From a virus, in the IMG/VR virus record IMGVR_UViG_3300008450_000491, positions 1-22,930 of that record: a stretch of DNA of 22,930 bases, one strand, 5' to 3'. How positions within the stretch are numbered: position 1 is the first letter of the stretch; the number at the start of each line of letters is the position of its first letter. The notes under the pieces were generated by a model. The model ran no database searches. It saw only the letters and a list, made by a program, of their open reading frames with translations, and had not been told where the DNA came from. A program made the position numbers and the translations under genes. This document shows positions 1-7,790 of the stretch, in pieces.

Positions 1-1239
1 TACGAAGATTTTTCTTTCATATTAGTTAAATCTGGAACTATAGGAGTTAACAATGATATATTAGCATCTAATTATATTGGAGGTCCAACAAATAATGCAG
101 ATAGATTTCTATCAATGAATGGAAATCTTGTAAATTTTAAAAAGGAAATATATAATGGGGAGACCATAGTGGACTATGTAGCGCAAAATACGGGAGCAAC
201 TTCATTTACAGCATGTCTGGATGGAAAAGTGGACACTGGCGCTACGGTACCTAGTCAAAGGGGAAATGTAAGAGCTGCAATTGTAGAAATGCATGAGGAA
301 ACTATAGAAGGGAACTTAACAAAAAAAAGAGCATATTTTTATGGAAATAATGTATCCTCATTTGAAAATGTTGGGGGAAAAGGAATTCTTTCCCCAACAA
401 ATGCTACAGGATTTAGAGCTCTTCCAGGAGGAGTAATATCCGCAGCGGGAGTTCGAACAGAAGTAGGACAATCGGCATATTTTCCAGCAGAATCCGATCT
501 ATTCCAAGTTGCAGGAAACACATACATGCTTACATTGAAAGATGTAAACGTCACAAAACATATAGGAGAAACAGGAGAATTTCTCCCAAAAGCTGCTGGA
601 GTTAATATCAGACTAATGACCACAACAGCTCCTTCAGGAAACCCAACAATAGGAGGAGTGACTTACAACTACATATCCCTTATAACTAGTGGAGGAGTAT
701 ACTACATAACTACAACAAATTTTACAGGAAGCACATACCCAAATGGAACAACAATTCCTTTAGTTACAACAGACGCGGCTTGGACTTCTACAGCCCCAAC
801 AGGAGCTAGAAGAACCTATGAAGCTATTTTTGGAACATACTATAGTGGGATTGTTGGGGAAACCATTAACTCTCAAGGGGGATATTCCGCAGCTGGAGCT
901 AGCTGGAAGGTATTTAATCAAACAAATATTATAACTTTAGGTGTTAGTTTTTCTGGGGAATATTATGTAGGAAGTGGTTTAAATAAAACAAACAGAAACT
1001 TTATGTACCAACTAAGTGATGCAGAATATACTTCAGCTGGAAATATAGGAAGATGGGATAGAGCAGCATCATTTAAGTTTGGATATAGAATATTTGGACT
1101 GTGGTTATGGGGATATTCTCTAACAAATAATAGTAGGAGAGCTGGAAGTTCTGCATTTATATATTTCGATCGAAGTATTAATTATATTAGAGATGAAGTA
1201 CATGCAGACTTAAACAGACTTTTAAAAATATATTCTTAA
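1..1239 (+). CDS. Fibre-like or structural surface protein, 5' end cut off by window edge
   Basis: The reading frame is open from base 1, so the first internal ATG (115) is unlikely to be the real start; 412 residues are visible. The protein is rich in Gly, Ser, Thr, Asn and aromatic residues with alternating short hydrophobic stretches, as in beta-rich phage fibres. It has no signal peptide or membrane segment. Its last 15 or so residues (DEVHADLNRLLKIYS) resemble the helix that ends each LamG-like repeat of the next gene (HEIEADLDTIYN and similar), which suggests a related concanavalin-type domain at the C-terminus. The next gene starts 14 bases downstream, so the two are probably co-transcribed. 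A role in host adhesion is inferred from composition and neighbourhood; no catalytic motif was recognised. Confidence 0.6.
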   Translation, partial: YEDFSFILVKSGTIGVNNDILASNYIGGPTNNADRFLSMNGNLVNFKKEIYNGETIVDYVAQNTGATSFTACLDGKVDTGATVPSQRGNVRAAIVEMHEETIEGNLTKKRAYFYGNNVSSFENVGGKGILSPTNATGFRALPGGVISAAGVRTEVGQSAYFPAESDLFQVAGNTYMLTLKDVNVTKHIGETGEFLPKAAGVNIRLMTTTAPSGNPTIGGVTYNYISLITSGGVYYITTTNFTGSTYPNGTTIPLVTTDAAWTSTAPTGARRTYEAIFGTYYSGIVGETINSQGGYSAAGASWKVFNQTNIITLGVSFSGEYYVGSGLNKTNRNFMYQLSDAEYTSAGNIGRWDRAASFKFGYRIFGLWLWGYSLTNNSRRAGSSAFIYFDRSINYIRDEVHADLNRLLKIYS

Positions 1240-1253
1240 TACATATAATAACC

Positions 1254-4094
1254 ATGAGTTATTTATTAGACAAATTCCCATTTGCAGCCGCAGCATTTTC
1301 TTTAAGGAAATTAAATTCAAAATATACAGGTCCGGCACTAAAAGTATCTATTGATCCAGAAGCAGTTGAAACTAATGCAAATACACTTCTAGTTACATTC
1401 ACAAATGATGGATTCATAAATACAGATGATATTTTAATCTTAGCTACTGAAAATAATACATGTTATGTAAAAGTATGGTATGACCAATCTGGAAATGGAA
1501 ATCACTTAGATGTTTCATCTGCAGGAAGTTACCCAATAATATGTGAAAATGGGGTAATTGTAGTAGGACTAGAGGGAAAACCTGCAGTAAAATTTAATAA
1601 CAGTTACTTATCAGGAACAAACTCAGAGTTTTCAGCAGGTACTACATCTTCTCAGTTTTCTGTATTTTCAGTTATATCTTATGCAGGAGCCCACGTTGCT
1701 GGAACAAGAGAGATAATAAAAATCCCAGAAGCAACATTTAGTAGAAACGCAGACTCTAGTATAACTTACACAGGAGCAACAGGGTTTAATAGTGCTATTC
1801 CAGGAGGATACGTAGCAAATAAAGAAATAGTTTTATTTGCAGGAAGAGAAGTTTATACTGCTAGTTCTTATTTAAATATCTTAAGCAATAGTGGGGAAAA
1901 AGGATCGTCAAACACTTCATCTGGAATAAATACGACTACAACAAAAATATCTGTAGGAAAAACAGAAGAGGGAGACTCTACAACAGCATTTGCTGGGAAT
2001 ATATATGAATTAATATACTACAGGTATTTTGCTCTAAAGGATAAACATGAGATAGAAGCAGACTTAGATACTATTTATAACTGTGTATCTAGAAAAAAGT
2101 CTAAATTAGATACAATTTCAGACTCATATGATCCTCCTACGCTTGGATATAGTTTAAGAGCAATATCCAGCCATAAAGTACACCCTGCTCCAGTGCAGAA
2201 TACATTTACAAGTGTGCAATTAGCAGCACTAGGAATATTCCCACTCGTAGAAGTAAGGAGAAGTTCTGATAATGCTACAGCTAACGTATACCCAGATACT
2301 AGTGGGGAACTTTCATTAAACTCTAGAGTAATAGTTACTTCAGGAACAGCAACTTTCCCTAAATTAACTCCATATCAAACACTTGGAGAATTTTTAGGGC
2401 ACCCAAAATACTCTAATGCAGGAGCTACTCACTCATTTGGATTTGTAAGAACCTGGTACGAGCAGTCTACTTATAACGATACAGCACTTGTCGTCTCAGG
2501 CAGTCCTATAGATGTATCATCTGCAAACATACAAGTAGGACATTTAAAACAAAATACAAATGCTTATCAACCCAGAATATATGATACAACAAATGGAATT
2601 GAAAAGTTAAATGGAAAACCAGCTCTTTTATTTAATGGAGATGATTTTTTAGAAGCTAATATTAGTTTAGAACTTCTGGGAGGAGATTTTAATATAGGAG
2701 GAACTGGAGTTAGTAAAGGATTTCTAACCACAATGGTGGGAGCAGTAAATGCAACTGGAGCAGACGAAGAGTTTGTTAAAATAATAAATACCACCGACGC
2801 AAATAAGGTTATATTAGAGATCAGGAGAACTACAGCTGATGGAAAACTAAAATCCAGTATTTACAGCAATGCAACTGAAACATCAGATACGTCTTCTAAT
2901 GTTATAAATGCTAATACGCAATATATAATTAGTGCATCAAAGAGAGGAAATAGATTTTATACTACAGCTAATGGACTTTCAGATGCAAAAACAACCATAA
3001 CAGCAGGTACAAATTTTAATGATTTAACTACTGCGCAAACTGCAAAAATAACTTTAGGAAATAACTTAAATGGGTATATACAGGAGTTTTCTTACATAAA
3101 AAGACCATCAGAAGCATATAAACTAGACATAGAAGAAGAAATATATAGATACTACAAAACTCCGGCACAAAGCAATGTATTTCTCCCAGCAGTTGGAAGT
3201 ACATTCTCAAATACTTTAAAAGGCGCATACGGACTAAGACAATTAGCAAACACGACTTCTTCTAAATTAATAAGAATTAGAAGAGGAAGTGATAATATTG
3301 AAGCAGACGTTAGATGGGATTTTGAAGGTAAATTGTCTTATGAATCTTTAGTAGAAACATCAAGCGGATCTCAAACTTTTATTGACTTTTGTAGAGGAAC
3401 TAATTGCTATGTTACTAAAATTTATAACCAAGCTCCTTCTACATCTGCACAAGATTTAGTACAAACAAATGTTGCATTTCAACCCTTAATATTCAAGTCT
3501 AGTGTAGGGTTTGTTACTCAGAATTCAAATCCAGCAATGGAATTTTCTGGAAGTCACATGGTAGCACAATTTGATACTGATATAGTTGGAACTATAACAT
3601 TTGCAATGGTATCTACAATAGCAACTCAAGCAGCTTCTATAGCTTTATTTGGGGCATCAACCTTTCTAGCGTCTGTTGCAAATAACGATACATTTGGAGA
3701 TACTATAAGATTTGGAATAAATGCTACAAATAAATATTATAACTCTAGGAGTGCCGCAAATGCAGGAACAGACATAACAATAACAACTAGATCTGCAGTA
3801 CAAGATTTAACTGTTGCAACACTGAGTGTAACATCAAATGTGGGAGCTTATGCATCATGTTATAATGGAAGTGATGTCATAGTAAATGCAAACTCTCCAG
3901 TAACAATTGTTCCAATAGTAAGAAGTATATCTATTGGGGGAAAAGTTATAAGTTCTACGGCCTATCCAAACCCAACTTCAACCGCTACAAGCACAATAAC
4001 AGGTACTATACAAGAATTATTAATTTGGGGAAATGATGGATATAGTAAATCTACAATTTTGGATGCTGTAAATGATTATAACAAAGTATATTAA
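1254..4094 (+). CDS. Three-repeat LamG / arabinofuranosidase-B-like adhesion protein (probable tail fibre or receptor-binding protein)
   Basis: The 946-residue protein contains three diverged copies of one beta-sandwich unit, about residues 5-283, 295-640 and 650-946. Each copy has a pattern typical of LamG-like domains related to the catalytic domain of alpha-L-arabinofuranosidase B: an opening 'AxxLRxL' segment (FSLRKL 15-20; YSLRAI 299-304; YGLRQL 659-664), a central 'WYDQSGNG' motif (75-82; WYEQS 401-405; KIYNQ 722-726), a 'NGKPAxxFNG' strand (GKPAVKFNN 108-116; NGKPALLFNG 453-462; NPAMEFSG 759-766), and a closing helix. Such folds bind or cleave carbohydrate. Being in a phage next to another fibre-like gene, it most likely recognises host surface glycans. 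Whether any repeat retains enzyme activity cannot be judged here. No signal peptide is seen; start ATG follows the previous stop by 14 bases. Confidence 0.7.
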   Translation: MSYLLDKFPFAAAAFSLRKLNSKYTGPALKVSIDPEAVETNANTLLVTFTNDGFINTDDILILATENNTCYVKVWYDQSGNGNHLDVSSAGSYPIICENGVIVVGLEGKPAVKFNNSYLSGTNSEFSAGTTSSQFSVFSVISYAGAHVAGTREIIKIPEATFSRNADSSITYTGATGFNSAIPGGYVANKEIVLFAGREVYTASSYLNILSNSGEKGSSNTSSGINTTTTKISVGKTEEGDSTTAFAGNIYELIYYRYFALKDKHEIEADLDTIYNCVSRKKSKLDTISDSYDPPTLGYSLRAISSHKVHPAPVQNTFTSVQLAALGIFPLVEVRRSSDNATANVYPDTSGELSLNSRVIVTSGTATFPKLTPYQTLGEFLGHPKYSNAGATHSFGFVRTWYEQSTYNDTALVVSGSPIDVSSANIQVGHLKQNTNAYQPRIYDTTNGIEKLNGKPALLFNGDDFLEANISLELLGGDFNIGGTGVSKGFLTTMVGAVNATGADEEFVKIINTTDANKVILEIRRTTADGKLKSSIYSNATETSDTSSNVINANTQYIISASKRGNRFYTTANGLSDAKTTITAGTNFNDLTTAQTAKITLGNNLNGYIQEFSYIKRPSEAYKLDIEEEIYRYYKTPAQSNVFLPAVGSTFSNTLKGAYGLRQLANTTSSKLIRIRRGSDNIEADVRWDFEGKLSYESLVETSSGSQTFIDFCRGTNCYVTKIYNQAPSTSAQDLVQTNVAFQPLIFKSSVGFVTQNSNPAMEFSGSHMVAQFDTDIVGTITFAMVSTIATQAASIALFGASTFLASVANNDTFGDTIRFGINATNKYYNSRSAANAGTDITITTRSAVQDLTVATLSVTSNVGAYASCYNGSDVIVNANSPVTIVPIVRSISIGGKVISSTAYPNPTSTATSTITGTIQELLIWGNDGYSKSTILDAVNDYNKVY

Positions 4095-4111
4095 AATAAG
4101 TATAAAATTTA

Positions 4112-4119
4112 TATCTTTG
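4112..4119 (+). promoter_or_regulatory. Bacteroidota-type -7 element (TATCTTTG) before the 134-residue protein gene
   Basis: TATCTTTG matches the TAnnTTTG -7 consensus of Bacteroidota housekeeping promoters. It lies in the 58-base gap after the fibre gene, 33 bases before the ATG at 4153. No clear TTG/TTTG box is present 17-23 bases upstream, so it is a weaker candidate than the other two promoters in the window. Confidence 0.4.
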
Positions 4120-4152
4120 TACGGCAAATCAATAAGTTAAAATATATAGATA

Positions 4153-4557
4153 ATGAACTACATCATTGTAAACCCTGAGGCGGGGTTGACTTCTTTAGAA
4201 AGAACACAAAGAATCTCAGAAGAGTTATTCAATATCTCTCGTCCCCCGCATGTCAAGCAGCCTGAAGATGTAACTAAATATGTTTTTGGGTGGATAAAGC
4301 ACCCAGATCAAGATTTATACGCTCTGCAGGTTATTCTTGACTACACAATCTATGTGCATCCTGAAAATAATCTTGACGAGTTGATTGCGTTGTTCCCTGA
4401 AGTTCCTCAACAAGAGAAAGATCAACTTACAGCGTACATCAACAGTGCTCAAGACTACTTTGAGTTCCAGAATATCATCCCATCTACTGCAAATGTGCGT
4501 GATGAAGCGTATATGGATGCTGAAGGATGGTTCCCCGCACAACCTGAAGAAGAATAA
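4153..4557 (+). CDS. Unknown 134-residue acidic protein
   Basis: I do not recognise this protein. It is soluble-looking, acidic (many Glu/Asp, ending in PEEE), has no signal peptide, membrane segment or cysteines, and is probably mostly helical in its first 100 residues. It is the first gene after the fibre genes and follows a TAnnTTTG-type element, so it may head the lysis transcript. The next gene begins 8 bases after its stop. Position between fibre genes and a lysis cassette allows a fibre chaperone or a regulatory role, but nothing in the sequence decides this. The ATG at 4153 is the first in frame and gives a continuous frame to 4557; an alternative overlapping frame at 4385-4651 has no supporting features. 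Confidence 0.6.
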   Translation: MNYIIVNPEAGLTSLERTQRISEELFNISRPPHVKQPEDVTKYVFGWIKHPDQDLYALQVILDYTIYVHPENNLDELIALFPEVPQQEKDQLTAYINSAQDYFEFQNIIPSTANVRDEAYMDAEGWFPAQPEEE

Positions 4558-4565
4558 CCTTAAAT

Positions 4566-5189
4566 ATGATGAAATTTCTCCTCTTTTTAATTGCAGTAAT
4601 CTTATCTGCTATACTTATCCCTATCGGGCTAGTATTTTCCTTTGTAACTAGACTGTTTGTCTGGAAATTTAGAGGATGGAGAAGGAAACTTGGGGATTAT
4701 TTCTACATATGCGCAGTATCTATTGACCAAACAGGGAACGTATTCTGCTCAGACTTCTTTAACGCTGTCTTAATTAAGCAAAAAGAGTCAACTCATCTGT
4801 TTGGGAATGCAGATCAAACCATATCTGCAGTTCTTGGGTACAATGCCCACTACAATACCATCTCCAAACTGGGAAAATACCTAGTTAAGCTCTTAGATTT
4901 CTTTGATGCCGAGCACTGTGAGGTAGCTATGTTAGTAGATATGACTAATAAAGTAGCTACAATTGAGATATTGAACAAACTCAAGGTTGCTCAAGAAGAA
5001 TTTGAGAAAGAAGTAGAACTTAAAAAGCAAAAAGAAGATGAACTTAAGCAAAAACCTAACACTCGCAGAAGTAACAAAGTCTCAAACCGCCAAAAGGAAT
5101 GGAATAGACAACAATCCATCAAAAGAAGAAATAGCAAACCTAAAACTGGTGGCGGAGAAGATCTTCCAACCAGTGAGGGAACACTTTAA
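4566..5189 (+). CDS. N-terminally anchored membrane protein of the lysis region (unknown function)
   Basis: Residues 3-32 form one long hydrophobic segment followed by Arg/Lys (WKFRGWRRK), consistent with a single N-terminal membrane anchor and a cytoplasmic remainder. The middle (about 40-145) is a globular domain with the pattern 'SIDQTGNVFCSDFFN ... FGNADQTISAVLGYN ... LLDFFDAEHC', which I associate from memory with proteins of unknown function near lysis genes in Bacteroidota phages. Residues 140-207 are highly charged and Lys/Arg/Gln-rich, first a predicted coiled coil, then a low-complexity tail. That tail is encoded in the 152 bases that overlap the M15 peptidase gene in another frame. 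ATG codons at 4566 and 4569 are both possible starts. Together with the following peptidase and holin it forms a probable lysis operon; a spanin-like or holin-regulating role is only a guess. Confidence 0.65.
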   Translation: MMKFLLFLIAVILSAILIPIGLVFSFVTRLFVWKFRGWRRKLGDYFYICAVSIDQTGNVFCSDFFNAVLIKQKESTHLFGNADQTISAVLGYNAHYNTISKLGKYLVKLLDFFDAEHCEVAMLVDMTNKVATIEILNKLKVAQEEFEKEVELKKQKEDELKQKPNTRRSNKVSNRQKEWNRQQSIKRRNSKPKTGGGEDLPTSEGTL

Positions 5190-5499
5190 AGTTCCCATTT
5201 CGGTAACTTCTGGATATAGGTCTAAGAAACTCAATAAATTGATTGGGGGTGCAAAGAATTCTGAACATGTTGAAGGTCGTGCATTCGATCTTGACGCAGA
5301 TGTTTTTGGAGGGGTCACAAACAAGGAGATTTTTGACTTCATCAAAACGAACCTCGAGTTCAATCAGTTGATTTGGGAGTTTGGGGATGACAACAACCCA
5401 GATTGGGTTCATGTATCTTATAGGGAAGGGGAAAACAAGAAGAGAGTTCTTAGGGCTGTTAAGGTAAAGGGGGATACACTCTATAAAGTCATTATCTGA
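5038..5499 (+). CDS. Peptidase M15 family peptidoglycan endopeptidase (endolysin)
   Basis: A 153-residue zinc peptidase of the M15 family (D-Ala-D-Ala carboxypeptidase / L-Ala-D-Glu endopeptidase type) that should cleave stem peptides of peptidoglycan during lysis. Visible motifs: VTSGYRS (56-62), SEHVEGRAFDLD (75-86) with likely zinc ligands H77 and D84, and WEFGDD...DWVHVS with probable catalytic E114 and third zinc ligand H125. The N-terminus 'LSKNLTLAEVTKSQTAKRNGIDN' is the usual start of phage M15 proteins, which supports ATG 5038 even though it overlaps the upstream gene by 152 bases. There is no signal peptide, so export depends on a holin; the holin gene follows with a TGATG overlap at 5499. 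The length is normal for a single-domain phage endolysin. Confidence 0.85.
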   Translation: MNLSKNLTLAEVTKSQTAKRNGIDNNPSKEEIANLKLVAEKIFQPVREHFKVPISVTSGYRSKKLNKLIGGAKNSEHVEGRAFDLDADVFGGVTNKEIFDFIKTNLEFNQLIWEFGDDNNPDWVHVSYREGENKKRVLRAVKVKGDTLYKVII

Positions 5500-5960
5500 T
5501 GAGCAAAGAACGTAAGAAACTAAAAGATACTAAAGTAGGGGCTTGGTTAAAAGACAAAGCTCCTCAAGTATTAGACACTGTAGGGGAACTTCTCCCAGAT
5601 CAAGGGGCTCTTGGGGTAGTCAAACGATTGCTTGACAAAGAAGATCTCCCAAAAGAAGATAGATTAGAGTTTGAGAAGCTATTATTAGAACAAGAAAGAC
5701 ATGCTCAAGACAATGTTACAAGTAGGTGGGAAGCAGATATGTCTTCTGACTCTAAACTGGCGAAAAATGTCCGTCCTATTGCTCTTATTGCACTTCTAGG
5801 CCTATATCTTTTACTTGCAATAACTGATTCTATAGAGTCAATTAAATTTGAGGTAAAAGAAGAGTATGTTAGTCTACTAGAAGTACTTGCATTAACCGCA
5901 TTCTCTGCATATTTTGCAGGACGATCCATAGAGAAAGTGCAATACAAAAGAAAATCCTAA
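5499..5960 (+). CDS. Holin, 3TM/GTA-holin-like family
   Basis: The 153-residue protein has a charged soluble N-terminal half (1-88), then 'NVRPIALIALLGLYLLLAI' (about 90-108) as a first membrane segment, a short acidic loop (KFEVKEEY), and a second hydrophobic segment (about 124-141) ending 'AYFAGRSIEKVQ' with a basic C-terminus. The 'RPI' before the first segment and 'AYFxGRSIEK' after the second are typical of the GTA_holin_3TM-type family. It should oligomerise in the inner membrane and let the M15 endolysin reach the peptidoglycan. It overlaps the endolysin gene by one base (TGATG), so translation is likely coupled. Only two clear membrane segments are visible rather than three. Confidence 0.8.
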   Translation: MSKERKKLKDTKVGAWLKDKAPQVLDTVGELLPDQGALGVVKRLLDKEDLPKEDRLEFEKLLLEQERHAQDNVTSRWEADMSSDSKLAKNVRPIALIALLGLYLLLAITDSIESIKFEVKEEYVSLLEVLALTAFSAYFAGRSIEKVQYKRKS

Positions 5961-5965
5961 TAACC

Positions 5966-7222
5966 ATGTCCCAAATTACCCAAAACCCCGTCTTCTCTAG
6001 AATTGTACACAGAGTAATAGCTATTATAGCTAGTTTATTCTGTGTATCTATTTTATTAGCTACATGTGCAACACTATCTGTAGCTCAAACAAATAGTCTA
6101 ACAGAAAATGAAGACATTCTATACAACGAATGTATAGTTATGGGTAATGAAGAAGATATACTCCCATTAGGATATTCTTCTCAGTACAATAGGACATACA
6201 ATGAGAAAGTAATTAACTGTGTTGTACATGTTCTGCATGACAATCAACATTTCCCACATAGCAATATTGGGTTAGAGATTATCGAAGAAGCATTTGAACA
6301 GTTAAACGTAGATTTTGATTCAACTAATATTTCATTCAATTTAGTTACTACAACATACACTCATCTTGGAACATTTGCTTGGGCAGATTCATACAGAGCT
6401 GGTAGCGGTGTCTGTTTCCCACAATATGGAACACAGATGGCGCAGTGGACTGATATGGTTAGATGGAATACTGCAGAATACTGCAATATCTATGTTGCTC
6501 CTGATTTCTGCTCGTCAATTCTTGGTTTTGCATGGGTTCTGTACCAACCTTGGTCAGACCTTGATGGGGTGTGGGTAGAAACAGAAGTGTTTGGGTTAAG
6601 TGGTCCGCATTTAACATTCAGATATGAGAACGAAACGCTGACCCACGAGATGGGGCACTACTGTGGTCTGCATCATGTGTTTAGAAATGGGAATGGGATA
6701 GTGTCAAACTGCGGACAGAACTTAGGAGATTGTGAATTCACAGGGGACTACGTATGTGATACACCCCCAACTAAAGTTAGCCAAGGTTGTCCAGGTATTC
6801 CAGGTTATTACTGCCCAGCATCTAACTACAACAACGTCCCATTTGCCGCAGATAATCATATGGATTATTCTCACGAGTTATGTAGAGATAAATTCACTCC
6901 AGGACAGATTGAACGTATGCATGCCATGCTTGAGTACCAGAGATCAGAGTTATTCTCAGATGATGTTTTTTGTTTTGGGGACATAGACAATGATTGTCAT
7001 GTGGGAACCTCTGATCTTCTGGTTATTCTGTCTAATTACAACTGTGAAGGATGCACTGTTGGGGATTTAGACTTAAATTATATAGTAAATTCATCAGATT
7101 TACTATATTTACTGTCTGTATATGGACAAACGTGTGATTGTGGTTTTGTTATGACCCCAATACAACACATGAGAAAGCCAGAAGACATACACGAATTACT
7201 AGAGTATTTAAATAACCACTAA
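5966..7222 (+). CDS. Secreted M43-like (pappalysin/cytophagalysin) metalloprotease with dockerin-like C-terminal repeats
   Basis: The 418-residue protein begins with a long signal-type sequence (basic residues to 16, hydrophobic 17-36, possible cleavage after SVA at 40; C34 could alternatively be a weak lipobox cysteine). The catalytic domain, about 80-325, has HEMGHYCGLHH at 227-237, a full metzincin HExxHxxGxxH motif (H227, E228, H231, H237), and a downstream Met-turn NHMDYS (M299) followed by 'FTPGQIERM', which is characteristic of family M43. Many cysteines between 233 and 306 suggest disulfides, and so an extracytoplasmic protein. Residues 337-395 hold two 'GDIDNDCHVGTSDLLVILSNY / GDLDLNYIVNSSDLLYLLSVY' units that resemble dockerin-type calcium-binding repeats. 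The gene follows the holin by 5 bases, an unusual place for such a protease. It may attack host envelope proteins at lysis or be delivered outside the cell; an acquired host gene is possible. Confidence 0.8.
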   Translation: MSQITQNPVFSRIVHRVIAIIASLFCVSILLATCATLSVAQTNSLTENEDILYNECIVMGNEEDILPLGYSSQYNRTYNEKVINCVVHVLHDNQHFPHSNIGLEIIEEAFEQLNVDFDSTNISFNLVTTTYTHLGTFAWADSYRAGSGVCFPQYGTQMAQWTDMVRWNTAEYCNIYVAPDFCSSILGFAWVLYQPWSDLDGVWVETEVFGLSGPHLTFRYENETLTHEMGHYCGLHHVFRNGNGIVSNCGQNLGDCEFTGDYVCDTPPTKVSQGCPGIPGYYCPASNYNNVPFAADNHMDYSHELCRDKFTPGQIERMHAMLEYQRSELFSDDVFCFGDIDNDCHVGTSDLLVILSNYNCEGCTVGDLDLNYIVNSSDLLYLLSVYGQTCDCGFVMTPIQHMRKPEDIHELLEYLNNH

Positions 7223-7254
7223 CCAAACCAACCAACTAAACCAAACCAAACACA
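7223..7254 (+). promoter_or_regulatory. CCAAA-repeat leader before the GroES-like gene
   Basis: The whole 32-base gap between the metalloprotease stop and the next ATG is made of CCAAA/CCAA/CTAAA units with no G or Shine-Dalgarno sequence. A shorter version (ACCAAACCA) fills the gap at 7782-7790. Such unstructured, G-free leaders could help ribosome loading in Bacteroidota, where SD sites are mostly absent. Function is inferred only. Confidence 0.4.
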
Positions 7255-7536
7255 ATGGAAAGTATTAAATTTAATCCTACAAGGGACTGGGTATTACTCC
7301 CTTTTCCCGATGTAAGTAAAACAGAGTCAGGAATTCTTGTCCCAGCTAGTGCTGAACGCAACATGCGTAAGAATATCTTAAAGGTAATTAAGACGGGACC
7401 TGATTGTCAAGTAGTTAAGAAAGGAGATATGGTTATGGTACACCCACAATCTGATGGGTTAGTAATCGATCTCCCTGAAGGTAAATTCGTTATGGTTAAT
7501 GAGTTTATGATTTGTGGAATTATCCCAGAAAACTAA
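7255..7536 (+). CDS. GroES-like co-chaperonin (Cpn10 fold)
   Basis: The 93-residue length and the order of motifs match the 10-kDa co-chaperonin family: 'FNPTRDWVLLPFPD' (6-19) as the first strand, a mobile-loop-like segment 'KTESGILVPASAERN' (22-36) including the hydrophobic G-I-L tripeptide that docks on GroEL, 'ILKVIKTGPDC' (41-51), 'VKKGDMVMVHP' (54-64), and the closing 'GKFVMVNEFMICGI' (76-89). It should cap host GroEL. Phages such as T4 (gp31) use their own cap to fold the major capsid protein, and a similar job is likely here given the MCP gene downstream. It starts after the CCAAA leader and overlaps the next gene by one base (TAATG). It is more diverged than a host GroES, with Cys in two places. 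Confidence 0.8.
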   Translation: MESIKFNPTRDWVLLPFPDVSKTESGILVPASAERNMRKNILKVIKTGPDCQVVKKGDMVMVHPQSDGLVIDLPEGKFVMVNEFMICGIIPEN

Positions 7537-7781
7537 TGAATGGGACAGTCACAATATCTCTAGAAGACTTTGATAGGCTCAGATATGAGCATGAAAAAGT
7601 CAATGATGCAAAAGAAAAGACAATAAGAGCAGCTAAAGAGATTGAAGTCTTTTTATCTTTCTTAATTACACGAGAGGATATCACTGAATATGTTGAAGAG
7701 TTCAACAATCAGTCTAGCAGTTCTCAGATTAAAATTGTAGATGGGAGAGCCAAAATACAATTTATAGACAAACTCAAATAA
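7536..7781 (+). CDS. Unknown 81-residue helical protein
   Basis: An ATG at 7536 overlaps the stop of the GroES-like gene (TAATG), a coupling arrangement used repeatedly in this window, so I prefer it to the upstream in-frame ATG at 7512, which would add eight residues inside the previous gene. The 81-residue product has a charged N-terminal half predicted to be a coiled coil (about 10-50: 'DFDRLRYEHEKVNDAKEKTIRAAKEIEVFLSF' in part), then a short acidic and Ser-rich linker (SSSS at about 63-66) and a small C-terminal beta-like segment. No known domain is recognised. Position between co-chaperonin and zinc-ribbon genes suggests a small late helper protein. Confidence 0.6.
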   Translation: MNGTVTISLEDFDRLRYEHEKVNDAKEKTIRAAKEIEVFLSFLITREDITEYVEEFNNQSSSSQIKIVDGRAKIQFIDKLK

Positions 7782-7790
7782 ACCAAACCA

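Noticed and set aside
4385-4651. 88-codon + strand frame overlapping the 134-residue protein and the membrane protein
   Set aside because: It overlaps both in another frame, has no coherent domain and its end falls inside the membrane anchor coding region.
7512-7535. Upstream ATG at 7512 for the 81-residue protein
   Set aside because: It would add eight residues inside the GroES-like gene; the ATG at 7536 in a TAATG overlap matches the coupling style of the other genes.
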